This document shows positions 8,392-17,345 of a stretch of 64,000 bases of DNA, one piece after another. This stretch comes from Psychroserpens mesophilus (GTDB lineage: Bacteria; Bacteroidota; Bacteroidia; Flavobacteriales; Flavobacteriaceae), in the NCBI RefSeq assembly GCF_000826645.1, contig NZ_JXJP01000001.1, positions 124,001-188,000 of the forward strand, given 5' to 3'. Position 1 is the stretch's first letter; the number at the start of each line of letters is the position of its first letter. The translations under genes were made by a program, and so were the position numbers. The notes beneath the pieces are model-generated. The model ran no database searches, had not been told where the DNA came from, and saw nothing but the letters and a program-made list of their open reading frames with translations.

Positions 8392-8655
8392 TTATGATTT
8401 AGAATCTTTATTCGGATTCAACAAAATAGCATACACCTGAATTCCGAAGCCAATTAACACCATGGCAGGAGCAAGTCGAATTCGTCTCCAGCTAAATATT
8501 GAAGGATCATATATATTAGGATCGTCGCTTCCGCCTCCAGACATTAACATAAAGCCTAAGACAATAAAGCCTAAGCCAATAAGCATAAACTTATAGTTTT
8601 TCTTTCCGAATATAAATTCGGTATTAGAGGTCTCTTTACGTTTTTGTTCTCCCAT
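8392..8655 (-). CDS. DUF3098 small membrane protein
   Basis: 87 residues with two predicted transmembrane helices (about 23-41 and 64-81) separated by a Gly/Ser/Asp-rich loop (GGGSDDPNIYDP). It matches the DUF3098 family of Bacteroidota. The position between ftsX and uppP is what I would expect in this lineage and hints at a cell-envelope role, but no function is established. Confidence 0.8.
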   Translation of the reverse strand: MGEQKRKETSNTEFIFGKKNYKFMLIGLGFIVLGFMLMSGGGSDDPNIYDPSIFSWRRIRLAPAMVLIGFGIQVYAILLNPNKDSKS

Positions 8656-8711
8656 GATTAAAGTATGGTGTAAATATAAAAGAAATTTTAGAGCAAATTC
8701 TTAATTAAATA

Positions 8712-9590
8712 TTAATAGTACAACTGATCCGTTTTCAGGTTTAAGAAACGTTGTGTCGCTATAAACGTGCTAATCCATGTAATGAGTACACCTAATAAAA
8801 AGATGCCGACAAATAGACTTCCGACTAAAACTGGTTTTTGAAGTAATTCTAATTCTGGGAAAAATTGATCCATATAGTACAGGACAATTCCCATGCCTAT
8901 CAAAGCGACAATCGCTCCAATCACACCTAATTGCACACTTTTAAATACAAAAGGACGTCTGATAAATGTTTTAGTTGCTCCAACCATTTGCATGGTTTTG
9001 ATGATAAATCGTTTTGAATATACGGCCAATCGGATTGAGCTGTTAATTAACAGCACAGCTATTATTGTAAATATGGCGCTGAGTAGGAGAACCCAAAATG
9101 TGATTTTCTTAACGTTGTTATTCATCAATTCAACAAGGTCATTATCGTAGGTAATATCTTCAATGAATTTTTTATTCGCTAATTCTTCTGTAATACCATC
9201 TAAAGTTTCATTGGTTACATAGTCCGCTTTGAGATAAATATCAATAGAGTTTTGTAACGGATTATAACCTACAAAATCCATAAAATCCTCGCCAGTTTCT
9301 GCTTTCATAAGTTCAGCAGCTTGCTCTTTTGAGACGTATTCTGTTGATTTGGTGTATTCAGCCATAGCTAAACTTTTTTCCAATTGGTCCACTTCAACCT
9401 GTTTCGCTGAATCATTTAAGTAAATGGTTACCACAACTTGTTCTCTAAAATGATCGGCTACCTTTTTAGCATTTAGCACCAATAAGCCTAAACATCCTAG
9501 TAAAAACAGGACTAATGCTATACTTATTACAACTGAAAAGTAAGAGGTAATTAATTTTCGTTTTTGATATCTGTCAAAAGATGAACTCAT
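8712..9590 (-). CDS. ftsX: Cell division protein FtsX (ABC transporter permease)
   Basis: 292 residues. One N-terminal helix (about 15-38), an extracellular domain of about 130 residues, then three C-terminal helices, the standard FtsX topology. The FtsX C-terminal signature region VYSKRFIIKTMQMVGATKTF is present. FtsEX couples division to peptidoglycan hydrolase activation in the envelope. ftsE is not in the window. First gene of the minus-strand group running to truB; divergent from leuS. Confidence 0.9.
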   Translation of the reverse strand: MSSSFDRYQKRKLITSYFSVVISIALVLFLLGCLGLLVLNAKKVADHFREQVVVTIYLNDSAKQVEVDQLEKSLAMAEYTKSTEYVSKEQAAELMKAETGEDFMDFVGYNPLQNSIDIYLKADYVTNETLDGITEELANKKFIEDITYDNDLVELMNNNVKKITFWVLLLSAIFTIIAVLLINSSIRLAVYSKRFIIKTMQMVGATKTFIRRPFVFKSVQLGVIGAIVALIGMGIVLYYMDQFFPELELLQKPVLVGSLFVGIFLLGVLITWISTFIATQRFLNLKTDQLYY

Positions 9591-9682
9591 AAGATTAAAG
9601 CGTTGATGGTGTAAAAATATAAAAGAAAATGCTTTGTATAATGTTTAGAACGCTTAAACTTTTAATTGTGTTGTAATACCTT

Positions 9683-9703
9683 TAAATTTGCGGTCTAAAT
9701 TTG
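9683..9703 (+). promoter_or_regulatory. Tandem -7 elements before leuS
   Basis: Two copies of TAAATTTG at 9683-9690 and 9696-9703, 13 bp apart, just before the leuS ATG at 9714. The second would give a leader of only a few bases, so the first is the likelier functional element. Confidence 0.5.
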
Positions 9704-9713
9704 CAGAAAAACC

Positions 9714-12617
9714 ATGAGTTATCATTTTAACGAGATAGAAGCCAGATGGCAAAAATATTGGGCAGACAACCAAACGTTTAAAGCTGAAAATAACAGCGAA
9801 AAGCCTAAATATTATGTATTAGATATGTTCCCTTATCCAAGTGGAGCAGGCTTACACGTTGGTCATCCGTTAGGTTATATTGCAAGTGATATTTACGCGC
9901 GTTACAAACGTCATAAAGGTTTTAATGTGTTGCATCCTCAAGGCTATGATAGCTTTGGTTTGCCTGCTGAACAATATGCCATTCAAACAGGTCAGCATCC
10001 AGCAATTACCACCGAAACCAATATTAAAACCTATCGTCGTCAATTGGATCAAATCGGATTTTCATTTGATTGGAGTAGAGAAGTACGTACCAGTAATCCG
10101 GAATATTATAAATGGACACAATGGATTTTTATTCAACTCTTTGAGTCTTGGTATAACAATGATAGTAATAAAGCAGAACATATTGACAGTCTAATTTCAA
10201 AGTTTTCTTCGGAAGGCAATTCAACTGTAAATGCAGCATGTGATGACGATGTGGAAACGTTTACTGCTCATGACTGGAATAATTATTCTTCAGAAGCACA
10301 ACAAGATATTCTTTTAAAATATAGATTAACCTATTTAGCTGAAACTGAAGTGAACTGGTGTCCGGCTTTAGGAACTGTTTTAGCAAATGACGAAATCGTC
10401 AATGGAGTTTCAGAACGTGGTGGACATCCAGTAATTCGTAAGAAAATGACGCAATGGAGTATGCGTATTTCTGCCTATGCTGAGCGTTTGCTACAAGGTT
10501 TAGATACGATTGATTGGACAGATTCACTTAAAGAAAGTCAGCGCAACTGGATTGGTAAATCGGTTGGTGCGAGTGTGACATTTAATGTAAAAGCGACGCG
10601 TGAGATGCTGAACCACGTTCAGCATGACGAAAATCATGATGCTGTCTCGTCGAGCGCAGTCGAGACGTCTCATCCGTACAAGATTGAAGTCTTCACAACA
10701 AGACCAGATACCATTTTCGGAGTGTCATTTATGACCTTAGCTCCAGAACACGAACTGGTTTCAAAAATTACTACTGAAGCACAAAAAGCAGACGTTGAAG
10801 CTTATATTCAAGCCACTGCAAAACGTAGCGAACGTGAGCGAATGGCAGATGTAAAAACCATTTCAGGAGTGTTTACAGGCGCTTATGCTGAGCATCCATT
10901 TACCAAAGAGCCTATTCCAATCTGGATTGGTGATTACGTATTGGCTGGCTACGGAACAGGAGCAGTCATGTCTGTACCTTGTGGTGATCAGCGTGATTAC
11001 GATTTTGCAAAACATTTTAATATTCCTATTCCTAATATTTTTGAAGGTGTAGATATTTCAGAAGAAGCTTTTTCAGATAAGGAAAACACTGTAATTGCAA
11101 ACAGTGATTTCCTTAACGGAATGAACTACAAAAAAGCTACAAAACGAGCGATTTACGAATTAGAACAACTCGGTCAAGGCGAAGGAAAAACAAACTACAG
11201 ACTACGTGATGCTGTATTTTCTAGACAACGCTATTGGGGCGAACCATTTCCTGTGTACTATGTGAATGGAAAACCGCAAATGATTGGACAACAACATTTG
11301 CCAATAGTCTTGCCAGAAGTTGAAAAATACTTACCAACTGAAGAAGGCGAACCACCTTTAGGTCGTGCTGATATTTGGGCTTGGGACGCCTTAAAAGGCG
11401 AGTTGGCAAAGAATGAGGACATTGATAATGTCAATGTTTTTCCTCTAGAACTCAACACCATGCCAGGTTGGGCAGGAAGCTCTTGGTATTTCTTCAGATA
11501 TATGGAAGAAGCAGCCAATAGAGGTGACGCTTTTGCAAGTGAAGACGCATTGAATTACTGGGAAAATGTTGATTTATATATTGGCGGAAGCGAACACGCT
11601 ACAGGTCACTTGTTATATTCACGTTTTTGGGTGAAGTTTATGAAAGACAGAGGTTTTGTCAACGTGGAAGAGCCTTTTAAAAAGCTGATTAACCAAGGGA
11701 TGATTTTGGGGACGAGTGCTTTTGTTTACAGAGAAGATGGCACAAATAAATATTTATCTAAAGGATTAATTTCTGATAATAGTGTTCAACCAATTCATGT
11801 AAAAGTGCAATATGTAAATGCATCAGATGAATTAGATATTGAAGGATTAAAACAAGACGGAGAATTTGGTGAAGATTTTAAAGATGCCGAATTCATATTA
11901 GAAGATGGCGTTTACAAAGTAGGTCGCGAAGTCGAAAAAATGTCTAAGTCCAAATACAATGTCGTCAATCCTGATGCGATTTGTGAGCAGTATGGTGCAG
12001 ACAGCTTACGTTTGTATGAAATGTTTCTTGGACCTTTAGAACAAGCAAAACCATGGAATACTGCTGGTATCACAGGTGTGCATGGCTTCCTCAAAAAACT
12101 TTGGAAACTTTATATTGGTGGCAATGGTTTAAATGTCAACGATGCTGAACCTTCAAAAGACAATCTAAAGACGCTTCATAAAACCATTAAGAAAGTCGAA
12201 GAGGATATCGAGAGCTTCTCATTTAATACGTCGGTTTCAACCTTTATGATTGCAGTAAATGAGTTAACCGCTCAAAAATGCACGAGTAAAGCTATTCTTG
12301 AACCATTACTGGTGTTAATTTCGCCTTATGCACCACATATTGCTGAAGAGTTATGGAGCAGACTTGGGAATGATACGTCAATTTCAACAGCGCCATTTCC
12401 GAAGTTTGAAGAAAAACACCTGATTGAGAGTAGCAAAAATTATCCAATATCATTTAACGGAAAAATGCGTTTTACCCTAGAATTGCCATTAGACATGACT
12501 AAAGATGAAATTGAAAAAGTTGTCATGGCTCACGAAAAAACTATTGCGCAATTAGAAGGTCGTACACCTAAAAAGGTAATTATTGTTCCTGGTAAAATTG
12601 TAAACATTGTAGGATAA
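9714..12617 (+). CDS. leuS: Leucine--tRNA ligase with repeat-derived insertion
   Basis: 967 residues, longer than the E. coli enzyme (860). Class I motifs are intact: HVGH at 48-51 and KMSKS at about 742-746. The CP1 editing domain is recognised by TTRPDTIFGVSFMTLAPEH near 326. Two insertions stand out: a Ser/Asp-rich stretch near residues 150-190, and residues about 297-320, just before the editing-site Thr-rich motif. The second is encoded by two dispersed intergenic repeats (10602-10673) read in frame. Charges tRNA-Leu in the cytosol. The next gene starts 3 bases after the stop. Confidence 0.96.
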   Translation: MSYHFNEIEARWQKYWADNQTFKAENNSEKPKYYVLDMFPYPSGAGLHVGHPLGYIASDIYARYKRHKGFNVLHPQGYDSFGLPAEQYAIQTGQHPAITTETNIKTYRRQLDQIGFSFDWSREVRTSNPEYYKWTQWIFIQLFESWYNNDSNKAEHIDSLISKFSSEGNSTVNAACDDDVETFTAHDWNNYSSEAQQDILLKYRLTYLAETEVNWCPALGTVLANDEIVNGVSERGGHPVIRKKMTQWSMRISAYAERLLQGLDTIDWTDSLKESQRNWIGKSVGASVTFNVKATREMLNHVQHDENHDAVSSSAVETSHPYKIEVFTTRPDTIFGVSFMTLAPEHELVSKITTEAQKADVEAYIQATAKRSERERMADVKTISGVFTGAYAEHPFTKEPIPIWIGDYVLAGYGTGAVMSVPCGDQRDYDFAKHFNIPIPNIFEGVDISEEAFSDKENTVIANSDFLNGMNYKKATKRAIYELEQLGQGEGKTNYRLRDAVFSRQRYWGEPFPVYYVNGKPQMIGQQHLPIVLPEVEKYLPTEEGEPPLGRADIWAWDALKGELAKNEDIDNVNVFPLELNTMPGWAGSSWYFFRYMEEAANRGDAFASEDALNYWENVDLYIGGSEHATGHLLYSRFWVKFMKDRGFVNVEEPFKKLINQGMILGTSAFVYREDGTNKYLSKGLISDNSVQPIHVKVQYVNASDELDIEGLKQDGEFGEDFKDAEFILEDGVYKVGREVEKMSKSKYNVVNPDAICEQYGADSLRLYEMFLGPLEQAKPWNTAGITGVHGFLKKLWKLYIGGNGLNVNDAEPSKDNLKTLHKTIKKVEEDIESFSFNTSVSTFMIAVNELTAQKCTSKAILEPLLVLISPYAPHIAEELWSRLGNDTSISTAPFPKFEEKHLIESSKNYPISFNGKMRFTLELPLDMTKDEIEKVVMAHEKTIAQLEGRTPKKVIIVPGKIVNIVG
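10602..10673 (+). repeat. Composite dispersed repeat (families A and B) inside leuS
   Basis: 10602-10629 is a family A copy with stem ATGCTGAA/TTCAGCAT. 10643-10673 is a family B copy with stem GTCTCG/CGAGAC and the GAGCGCAGTCGAGA core. Related copies elsewhere in the window are intergenic. The total is 72 bases, exactly 24 codons, with no stop in the leuS frame. Confidence 0.8.
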
Positions 12618-12620
12618 GAG

Positions 12621-12983
12621 ATGAATATATTTAAGCTGAATAGAAACGATAAGATTGGCTTATTTTTATTTGCAGCTTTTGTCATTACCACCTCCTTAAT
12701 TTACCTGTTTGAAGAACGTTTCGATGAAAGAAAATGGAGAAGCGATCCAGCAAGACGTTATCAAATGGTCGATGATGTGATTGAATCTCAAATGCTCATG
12801 GATAAATCTCAAGCGGAAGTTATTCAACTCTTAGGCGAACCTAATTCAAGTGCATCAGCCGAAAAAGAAGTGTTCTTATATCGATTAGGAAATCCGCCAA
12901 CCTTTTTTGAATCAAAGCGAGAACAACTGCTGATTGTTTTTGAAAATGGTAAGGTGTATAAGGTCGCAACAACCCTTGAATGA
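12621..12983 (+). CDS. Membrane-anchored SmpA/OmlA-like small protein
   Basis: 120 residues. One N-terminal transmembrane helix (about 13-30), then an extracytoplasmic domain with ESQMLMDKSQAEVIQLLGEP and a strand-rich C terminus (LLIVFENGKVYKVA). The short helix ending in LLGEP followed by strands resembles the SmpA/OmlA (BamE-like) fold, here tethered by a helix rather than a lipid. It follows leuS by 3 bases and is probably translationally linked. The fold call is tentative; function unknown. Confidence 0.65.
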   Translation: MNIFKLNRNDKIGLFLFAAFVITTSLIYLFEERFDERKWRSDPARRYQMVDDVIESQMLMDKSQAEVIQLLGEPNSSASAEKEVFLYRLGNPPTFFESKREQLLIVFENGKVYKVATTLE

Positions 12984-13042
12984 CTCCAAAATTCTAATTT
13001 AATGGCTTTTAAGTAATAAAGATCTGTTAAAAAATAGCTCAT

Positions 13043-13062
13043 AACTAAATGATTGTTTAGTT
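13043..13062. promoter_or_regulatory. TetR operator 1, overlapping the tetR promoter
   Basis: AACTAAATGATTGTTTAGTT is a near-perfect palindrome with core CTAAA-N6-TTTAG. It overlaps a -7 element (TAGTTTTG, 13058-13065) before the tetR ATG at 13081. The same core recurs at 13663-13678 before the next gene, which points to autoregulation and control of the neighbour. Confidence 0.8.
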
Positions 13063-13080
13063 TTGACCTGTTTAATACTT

Positions 13081-13644
13081 ATGGCAAGAAAAAAACAATA
13101 CAACGAAGCAGAAGTCATTGACAAAGCCATGCATGTATTCTGGCAAAATGGATACAAAGGCACTTCTATGCAAATGCTTGAAGACGAAATGGGCATCAAT
13201 AAGTTTTCAATTTATTCAAGCTTTGGGAGTAAGAAGGGATTGTTTCTTGAAAGTATAAATTCTTATAAGAAGAAAACGAACCAATTGTTTGAAAAGCTAA
13301 TTCGTGGTACAAAAGGTTTAGAAGACATCAAGGAGTTTTTCTATGATTCTGTCAATATTTGTTATGAAAAAGGAAATCAGAAAGGCTGTTTAGTAACCAA
13401 CACCTATTATGAGTTTTCAGATTCTGAAGATGCAACGATTCAAGATAACATGGAAGGGTTTATGACTAACCTTAAGTCCATTTTTATTGAAAAATTAAGA
13501 ATGGATTCTTCTAAAGATGACGCTACAATCATGAAGCAGGCTAATTTCTTATTACTAGCAAAGCATGGATTGGCTGCTTCGACAAAAGTTAATACTAAAA
13601 AGGAAATTGAAGATTATATTGAAATGACATTCAGTAAGCTTTAG
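13081..13644 (+). CDS. TetR/AcrR family transcriptional regulator
   Basis: 187 residues from the ATG at 13081 (MARKKQYNEAEVIDKAM). An upstream in-frame TTG lies inside the promoter element and is rejected. Residues 1-60 form the TetR helix-turn-helix (GYKGTSMQMLEDEMGINKFS, IYSSFGSKKGLF); the C-terminal half is a helical ligand domain with a GNQKGCLVTN motif common in the YxaF-like group. Matching operators before this gene and the AhpD-like gene suggest it represses both and responds to an unknown small molecule. Confidence 0.9.
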   Translation: MARKKQYNEAEVIDKAMHVFWQNGYKGTSMQMLEDEMGINKFSIYSSFGSKKGLFLESINSYKKKTNQLFEKLIRGTKGLEDIKEFFYDSVNICYEKGNQKGCLVTNTYYEFSDSEDATIQDNMEGFMTNLKSIFIEKLRMDSSKDDATIMKQANFLLLAKHGLAASTKVNTKKEIEDYIEMTFSKL

Positions 13645-13660
13645 ATTTTTTTTACATAAT

Positions 13661-13680
13661 AACTAAATAATCGTTTAGAA
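13661..13680. promoter_or_regulatory. TetR operator 2, before the AhpD-like gene
   Basis: AACTAAATAATCGTTTAGAA has the same CTAAA-N6-TTTAG core and spacing as operator 1, and lies 32 bases before the ATG at 13712. Confidence 0.78.
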
Positions 13681-13711
13681 ATAATTAATAACAATAGAGA
13701 CCATTAAAATT

Positions 13712-14269
13712 ATGACAACTTTAAAAATAAACACCCTTGAAACTGCTCCTGAAGGAAGCAAACAATTAATTGAAACATCAATAAAAAACTTTGGCAGATT
13801 GCCAGGATTGCATGGTGTATTAGCTTCTTCACCTCAAACCTTCGAAGCTTACCAAAAACTCCATGAATTATTTAGTAACTCCTCCTTTAATGCTGAAGAA
13901 CTTACAGTTGTTTGGCAAACAATTAATGTAGAAAATGAATGTCATTATTGTGTTCCGGCTCACACAGGAATTGCTCATATGATGAAAGTAGATTCAGAAA
14001 TTACCGAAGCACTAAGAAATCAAGAAGCTTTGCCAAATGAAAAACTTCAAGCTTTGCATGACATGACTTTAAAAATTGTTCGAAATCGTGGACACGTTTC
14101 TCAAGAGGATTTAAATACATTTTATGAAGCAGGTTATGGTGAACAACAAGTTTTAGAAATCATTTTAGGATTAGCACAAAAAACAATTAGCAACTATACA
14201 AATCATATAGCAAATACACCAGTAGATGCAGCATTTGAAAAATTTGTATGGGAACCAGTAAAATTATAA
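13712..14269 (+). CDS. Carboxymuconolactone decarboxylase/AhpD-like protein
   Basis: 185 residues, all-helical. The AhpD-type redox site is present: E-rich helix, then ENECHYCVPAHTG with C77/C80 (CHYC) and H84. Such proteins reduce peroxides or other electrophiles via the CxxC pair, or act as decarboxylase-like enzymes. A TetR operator lies directly upstream, and a lipoprotein gene starts 4 bases downstream. The set looks like an inducible detoxification unit; that role is inference. Confidence 0.88.
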   Translation: MTTLKINTLETAPEGSKQLIETSIKNFGRLPGLHGVLASSPQTFEAYQKLHELFSNSSFNAEELTVVWQTINVENECHYCVPAHTGIAHMMKVDSEITEALRNQEALPNEKLQALHDMTLKIVRNRGHVSQEDLNTFYEAGYGEQQVLEIILGLAQKTISNYTNHIANTPVDAAFEKFVWEPVKL

Positions 14270-14273
14270 CACT

Positions 14274-15086
14274 ATGAACATTAAATCAGTATTAATTTTA
14301 GCACTAGGAACTCTGGTTCTGTCGTGTAATGACAAGCCAGAAAAAACTACAATGGAAGTTGTTAAAGACGATATTCACAATAAAGCACATGAGCTTGTAG
14401 TTGAAATGACTAAAAAAGTAGGAGATTATCAAACACTATTAAATAAAAAAGATGTTGTTTATACCTATACTTATCAAACTCCTGACGGGAAAGCAGATAT
14501 ATCTACCGAAAAATATATGTTTAATGGCGAACTTTCCTATGGCATGTATCACCAGCACGAACGAACGTTTCCTGAGCTTGAAGGTCCAATTGAACAAGGC
14601 TATAACGGAAAGGAATTTTGGCTAAAACATAATGGCAATAAGATACAGGATACTGTTCGCTTAAAAAGAGTGGCATTTAACAGACCAACCAATTTTTATT
14701 GGTTTGCGATGTTTCAAAAGCTGATGGATCCAGGTTTATCTTACGAGTATGTTGGTGAACAAGATATTAATGATATTCCTTATGATATTGTAAAAATCAC
14801 CTTCAATAGCAACAATAATAAGCCTACAGATATTTATCAGCTTTACATCAATAAAAAAACGTCATTAGTTGATCAGTTTTTGTTTACAGTGGCCGATTTT
14901 GGAGTTATGGATGAGCCGTATTTAATGACATTGAAGTATGAGCAATTAGAGGACATGCTTATTCCAACACAACGACTATATAAGAAGTCAAATTGGAAAG
15001 CAGATGTAAGTGACGAACCATGGATTAAGGTGAATTGGACAAACATTACATTCGATAATGGTCTAACCATAAATGATTTCAATTAG
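14274..15086 (+). CDS. Lipoprotein of the DUF6503-like type
   Basis: 270 residues. Signal sequence with lipobox LVLSC (Cys18) gives a lipid-anchored protein after cleavage. The mature part is beta-rich and carries the pattern VVYTYTYQTPDGKADISTEKYMF and YQLYINKKTSLVDQFLFTV, similar to DUF6503 proteins of Flavobacteriia. It starts 4 bases after the AhpD-like gene and so is probably under the same TetR control. Function unknown; it may carry a lipophilic ligand in the envelope. Confidence 0.7.
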   Translation: MNIKSVLILALGTLVLSCNDKPEKTTMEVVKDDIHNKAHELVVEMTKKVGDYQTLLNKKDVVYTYTYQTPDGKADISTEKYMFNGELSYGMYHQHERTFPELEGPIEQGYNGKEFWLKHNGNKIQDTVRLKRVAFNRPTNFYWFAMFQKLMDPGLSYEYVGEQDINDIPYDIVKITFNSNNNKPTDIYQLYINKKTSLVDQFLFTVADFGVMDEPYLMTLKYEQLEDMLIPTQRLYKKSNWKADVSDEPWIKVNWTNITFDNGLTINDFN

Positions 15087-15128
15087 AAACTTGTAATAAT
15101 TACAATACGAAGTCCCTTTAAATAGCAG

Positions 15129-15172
15129 ACACTCTATTTATGATCTGAGAAGATTTTATATGGAGTGTTTTT
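15129..15172 (+). terminator. Possible terminator after the TetR-regulated operon
   Basis: ACACTC (15129-15134) pairs with GAGTGT (15163-15168) and is followed by TTTTTG; a smaller ATCT/AGAT stem lies in the 28-nt loop. Weaker than the other terminators in this window. Confidence 0.5.
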
Positions 15173-15355
15173 GTTTTGTATAACTGAATATTGTGCTTCA
15201 AAACTTTGAAAAATTATGCATAAAAATTACAAACTTTGCATTTACAAGGCTTCAATTTGAGAATGTCATAAAAATTTTTAAGAACTTAAATTTCAATCAG
15301 TACTGTTAAAATATTCATTGTATTTTTCTTTCGGTAACCACTAAATGACACAACG

Positions 15356-16456
15356 ATGATTATAGGAATTCCTAAGGAAATTAAAAACAATGAAAACAGA
15401 GTAGGTATGACACCTGCAGGTGTTTTCGAATTAACGAGAAATAATCATACCGTATTTATTCAGAAGGATGCTGGTTTTGGAAGTGGTTTTTTTGATGAAG
15501 ATTATCAGGAAGTAGGTGCGATTGTCTTAGATACCATTGAAGACGTTTACGCTAAAAGTGAAATGATTGTCAAAGTGAAAGAACCTATTGAAGAAGAATA
15601 CCCTTTAATAACGTCTAAGCATGTCATTTTCACATATTTTCATTTTGCTTCAAGTGAAGTTCTCACCAAGGAAATGATAAAAAGTAAGTCCGTTTGTATT
15701 GCTTATGAAACGGTTGAAGATGATGACGGTTCCTTACCATTATTAACTCCGATGTCTGAAGTTGCTGGACGAATGGCAATTCAGCAAGGTGCTAAATATT
15801 TAGAAAAACCAATTAAAGGAAGAGGTGTTTTACTTGGAGGTGTTCCTGGCGTGCCTCCTGGAAGAGTTTTGGTTTTAGGTGCAGGAATTGTTGGAATTCA
15901 AGCTGCTAAAATGGCTGCTGGTTTAGGAGCTCATGTGACTATAATGGATATCAATATGAAGCAATTGCGATATGTGAATGATGTCATGCCAAACCATGTT
16001 GTAACCGAATTTTCCAGCGAATACAATATTAGAAAGCGTATTAAAGATCACGATTTAATTATTGGAGGTGTTTTGATAAAAGGCGCCAAAGCACCAAAGC
16101 TAATCACTCGTGATATGTTAAAAGAGATGCGACCAGGAACCGTTGTTGTTGATGTTGCTGTAGATCAAGGTGGTTGCATTGAAACAACTAAAGCCACAAC
16201 TCATGAAGATCCGACTTATATTATTGATGACGTTGTGCATTATTGTGTGGCAAATATGCCAGGAGCTGTTCCTTACACATCAACTTTAGCTCTAACCAAT
16301 GTGACCTTGCCCTATGTATTGCGACTGGCAAATCTTGGTTGGGAAAAGGCATGCGAACAGGATACATCTTTAGCAAAAGGTTTGAATATTGTTAAAGGTA
16401 AAATTGTTTATGAGGAGATTGCCGAAGCCTTTAACTGGAGTATTGATGCCATGTAA
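15356..16456 (+). CDS. ald: Alanine dehydrogenase
   Basis: 366 residues, standard length. N-terminal MIIGIPKEIKNNENRVGMTP is diagnostic. K75 (VKVKEP) and H96 (TYFHF) are the catalytic residues of the family, and the NAD-binding loop is LVLGAGIVGIQAAKMA near 172-187. It interconverts L-alanine and pyruvate plus ammonia with NAD(H), in the cytosol. Single gene with a 269-base upstream region, in which no clear -33/-7 pair was found. Confidence 0.95.
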   Translation: MIIGIPKEIKNNENRVGMTPAGVFELTRNNHTVFIQKDAGFGSGFFDEDYQEVGAIVLDTIEDVYAKSEMIVKVKEPIEEEYPLITSKHVIFTYFHFASSEVLTKEMIKSKSVCIAYETVEDDDGSLPLLTPMSEVAGRMAIQQGAKYLEKPIKGRGVLLGGVPGVPPGRVLVLGAGIVGIQAAKMAAGLGAHVTIMDINMKQLRYVNDVMPNHVVTEFSSEYNIRKRIKDHDLIIGGVLIKGAKAPKLITRDMLKEMRPGTVVVDVAVDQGGCIETTKATTHEDPTYIIDDVVHYCVANMPGAVPYTSTLALTNVTLPYVLRLANLGWEKACEQDTSLAKGLNIVKGKIVYEEIAEAFNWSIDAM

Positions 16457-16553
16457 TATTAATAGTCTCATAAAAAGATACTGACAAAATTTCCTACACT
16501 AAAATTGGCTCACTTTTTGTTATATTTAAACTATAAATTTTAATATAAAAATT

Positions 16554-17258
16554 ATGAGTGGAATGATGGGATACTATATACTAATTGGAGCAATAGCTTT
16601 AGTTAGCTGGCTAGTAAGTAATCAATTAAAACAAAAATTTGCTAAATATTCCAAAGTACAGTTGCGTAATGGCATGAGCGGACAAGAAATTGCAGAAAAA
16701 ATGCTAGCAGATAATGGTATTAGCGATGTGGAAGTGATTTCTGTGTCAGGTCAGTTAACTGATCATTACAACCCAAAAAATAAAACAGTAAACTTGAGTG
16801 AAGCTGTGTACAATCAAAGAAATGCTGCTGCTGCTGCAGTAGCAGCTCATGAAGTTGGTCATGCAGTTCAACATGCACAAGCCTATAGCGCTTTAGGTAT
16901 GCGTTCGGCTCTTGTGCCAATAGTTAGTGTAACCTCAGGAATGTCACAATGGTTAGTGATAGGTGGTTTAATTCTCGGAGCTGCTGCTGGTGTTGGTTTA
17001 GGCTATTGGGTTGCTGTTGCTGGACTGGTGTTTATGGGTTTTGCAACCTTATTCAGTTTTATAACCTTACCAGTAGAATACGACGCAAGTAACAGAGCTC
17101 TAGCATGGTTAAAAGCTAAAAATGTGGTGACTCCTGAAGAATACAAAGGTTCTGAAGACGCTTTAAAATGGGCAGCTAGAACGTATTTGGTAGCTGCAAT
17201 AGGAGCATTAGCATCTTTATTATATTGGGCACTTCAAGTATTTGGAAGTAGAGATTAA
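16554..17258 (+). CDS. YugP-type membrane zinc metallopeptidase
   Basis: 234 residues. N-terminal helix (5-22), metal-binding motif AAHEVGHAVQHA with HEVGH at about 99-103, two central hydrophobic helices (about 130-180) and a C-terminal helix. DASNRALAWL near 180 matches the conserved segment of the YugP/DUF zinc metallopeptidase family. Predicted membrane protease; substrates unknown. Followed by a strong terminator at 17283. Confidence 0.88.
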   Translation: MSGMMGYYILIGAIALVSWLVSNQLKQKFAKYSKVQLRNGMSGQEIAEKMLADNGISDVEVISVSGQLTDHYNPKNKTVNLSEAVYNQRNAAAAAVAAHEVGHAVQHAQAYSALGMRSALVPIVSVTSGMSQWLVIGGLILGAAAGVGLGYWVAVAGLVFMGFATLFSFITLPVEYDASNRALAWLKAKNVVTPEEYKGSEDALKWAARTYLVAAIGALASLLYWALQVFGSRD

Positions 17259-17282
17259 TATTAATTATTAAACAAAATAATG

Positions 17283-17313
17283 AAGTCGGATAATTAAATT
17301 ATCCGACTTTTTT
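17283..17313 (+). terminator. Strong terminator after the zinc metallopeptidase gene
   Basis: A 13-bp perfect stem (17283-17295 with 17297-17309, AAGTCGGATAATT and its complement) running into a T run. Confidence 0.92.
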
Positions 17314-17345
17314 CTTACATTCCATACTCTAAACAAAACTTACTC

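Noticed and set aside
11221-11518. Two antisense open frames inside leuS
   Set aside because: They are shadows of a conserved gene, with no protein features of their own.
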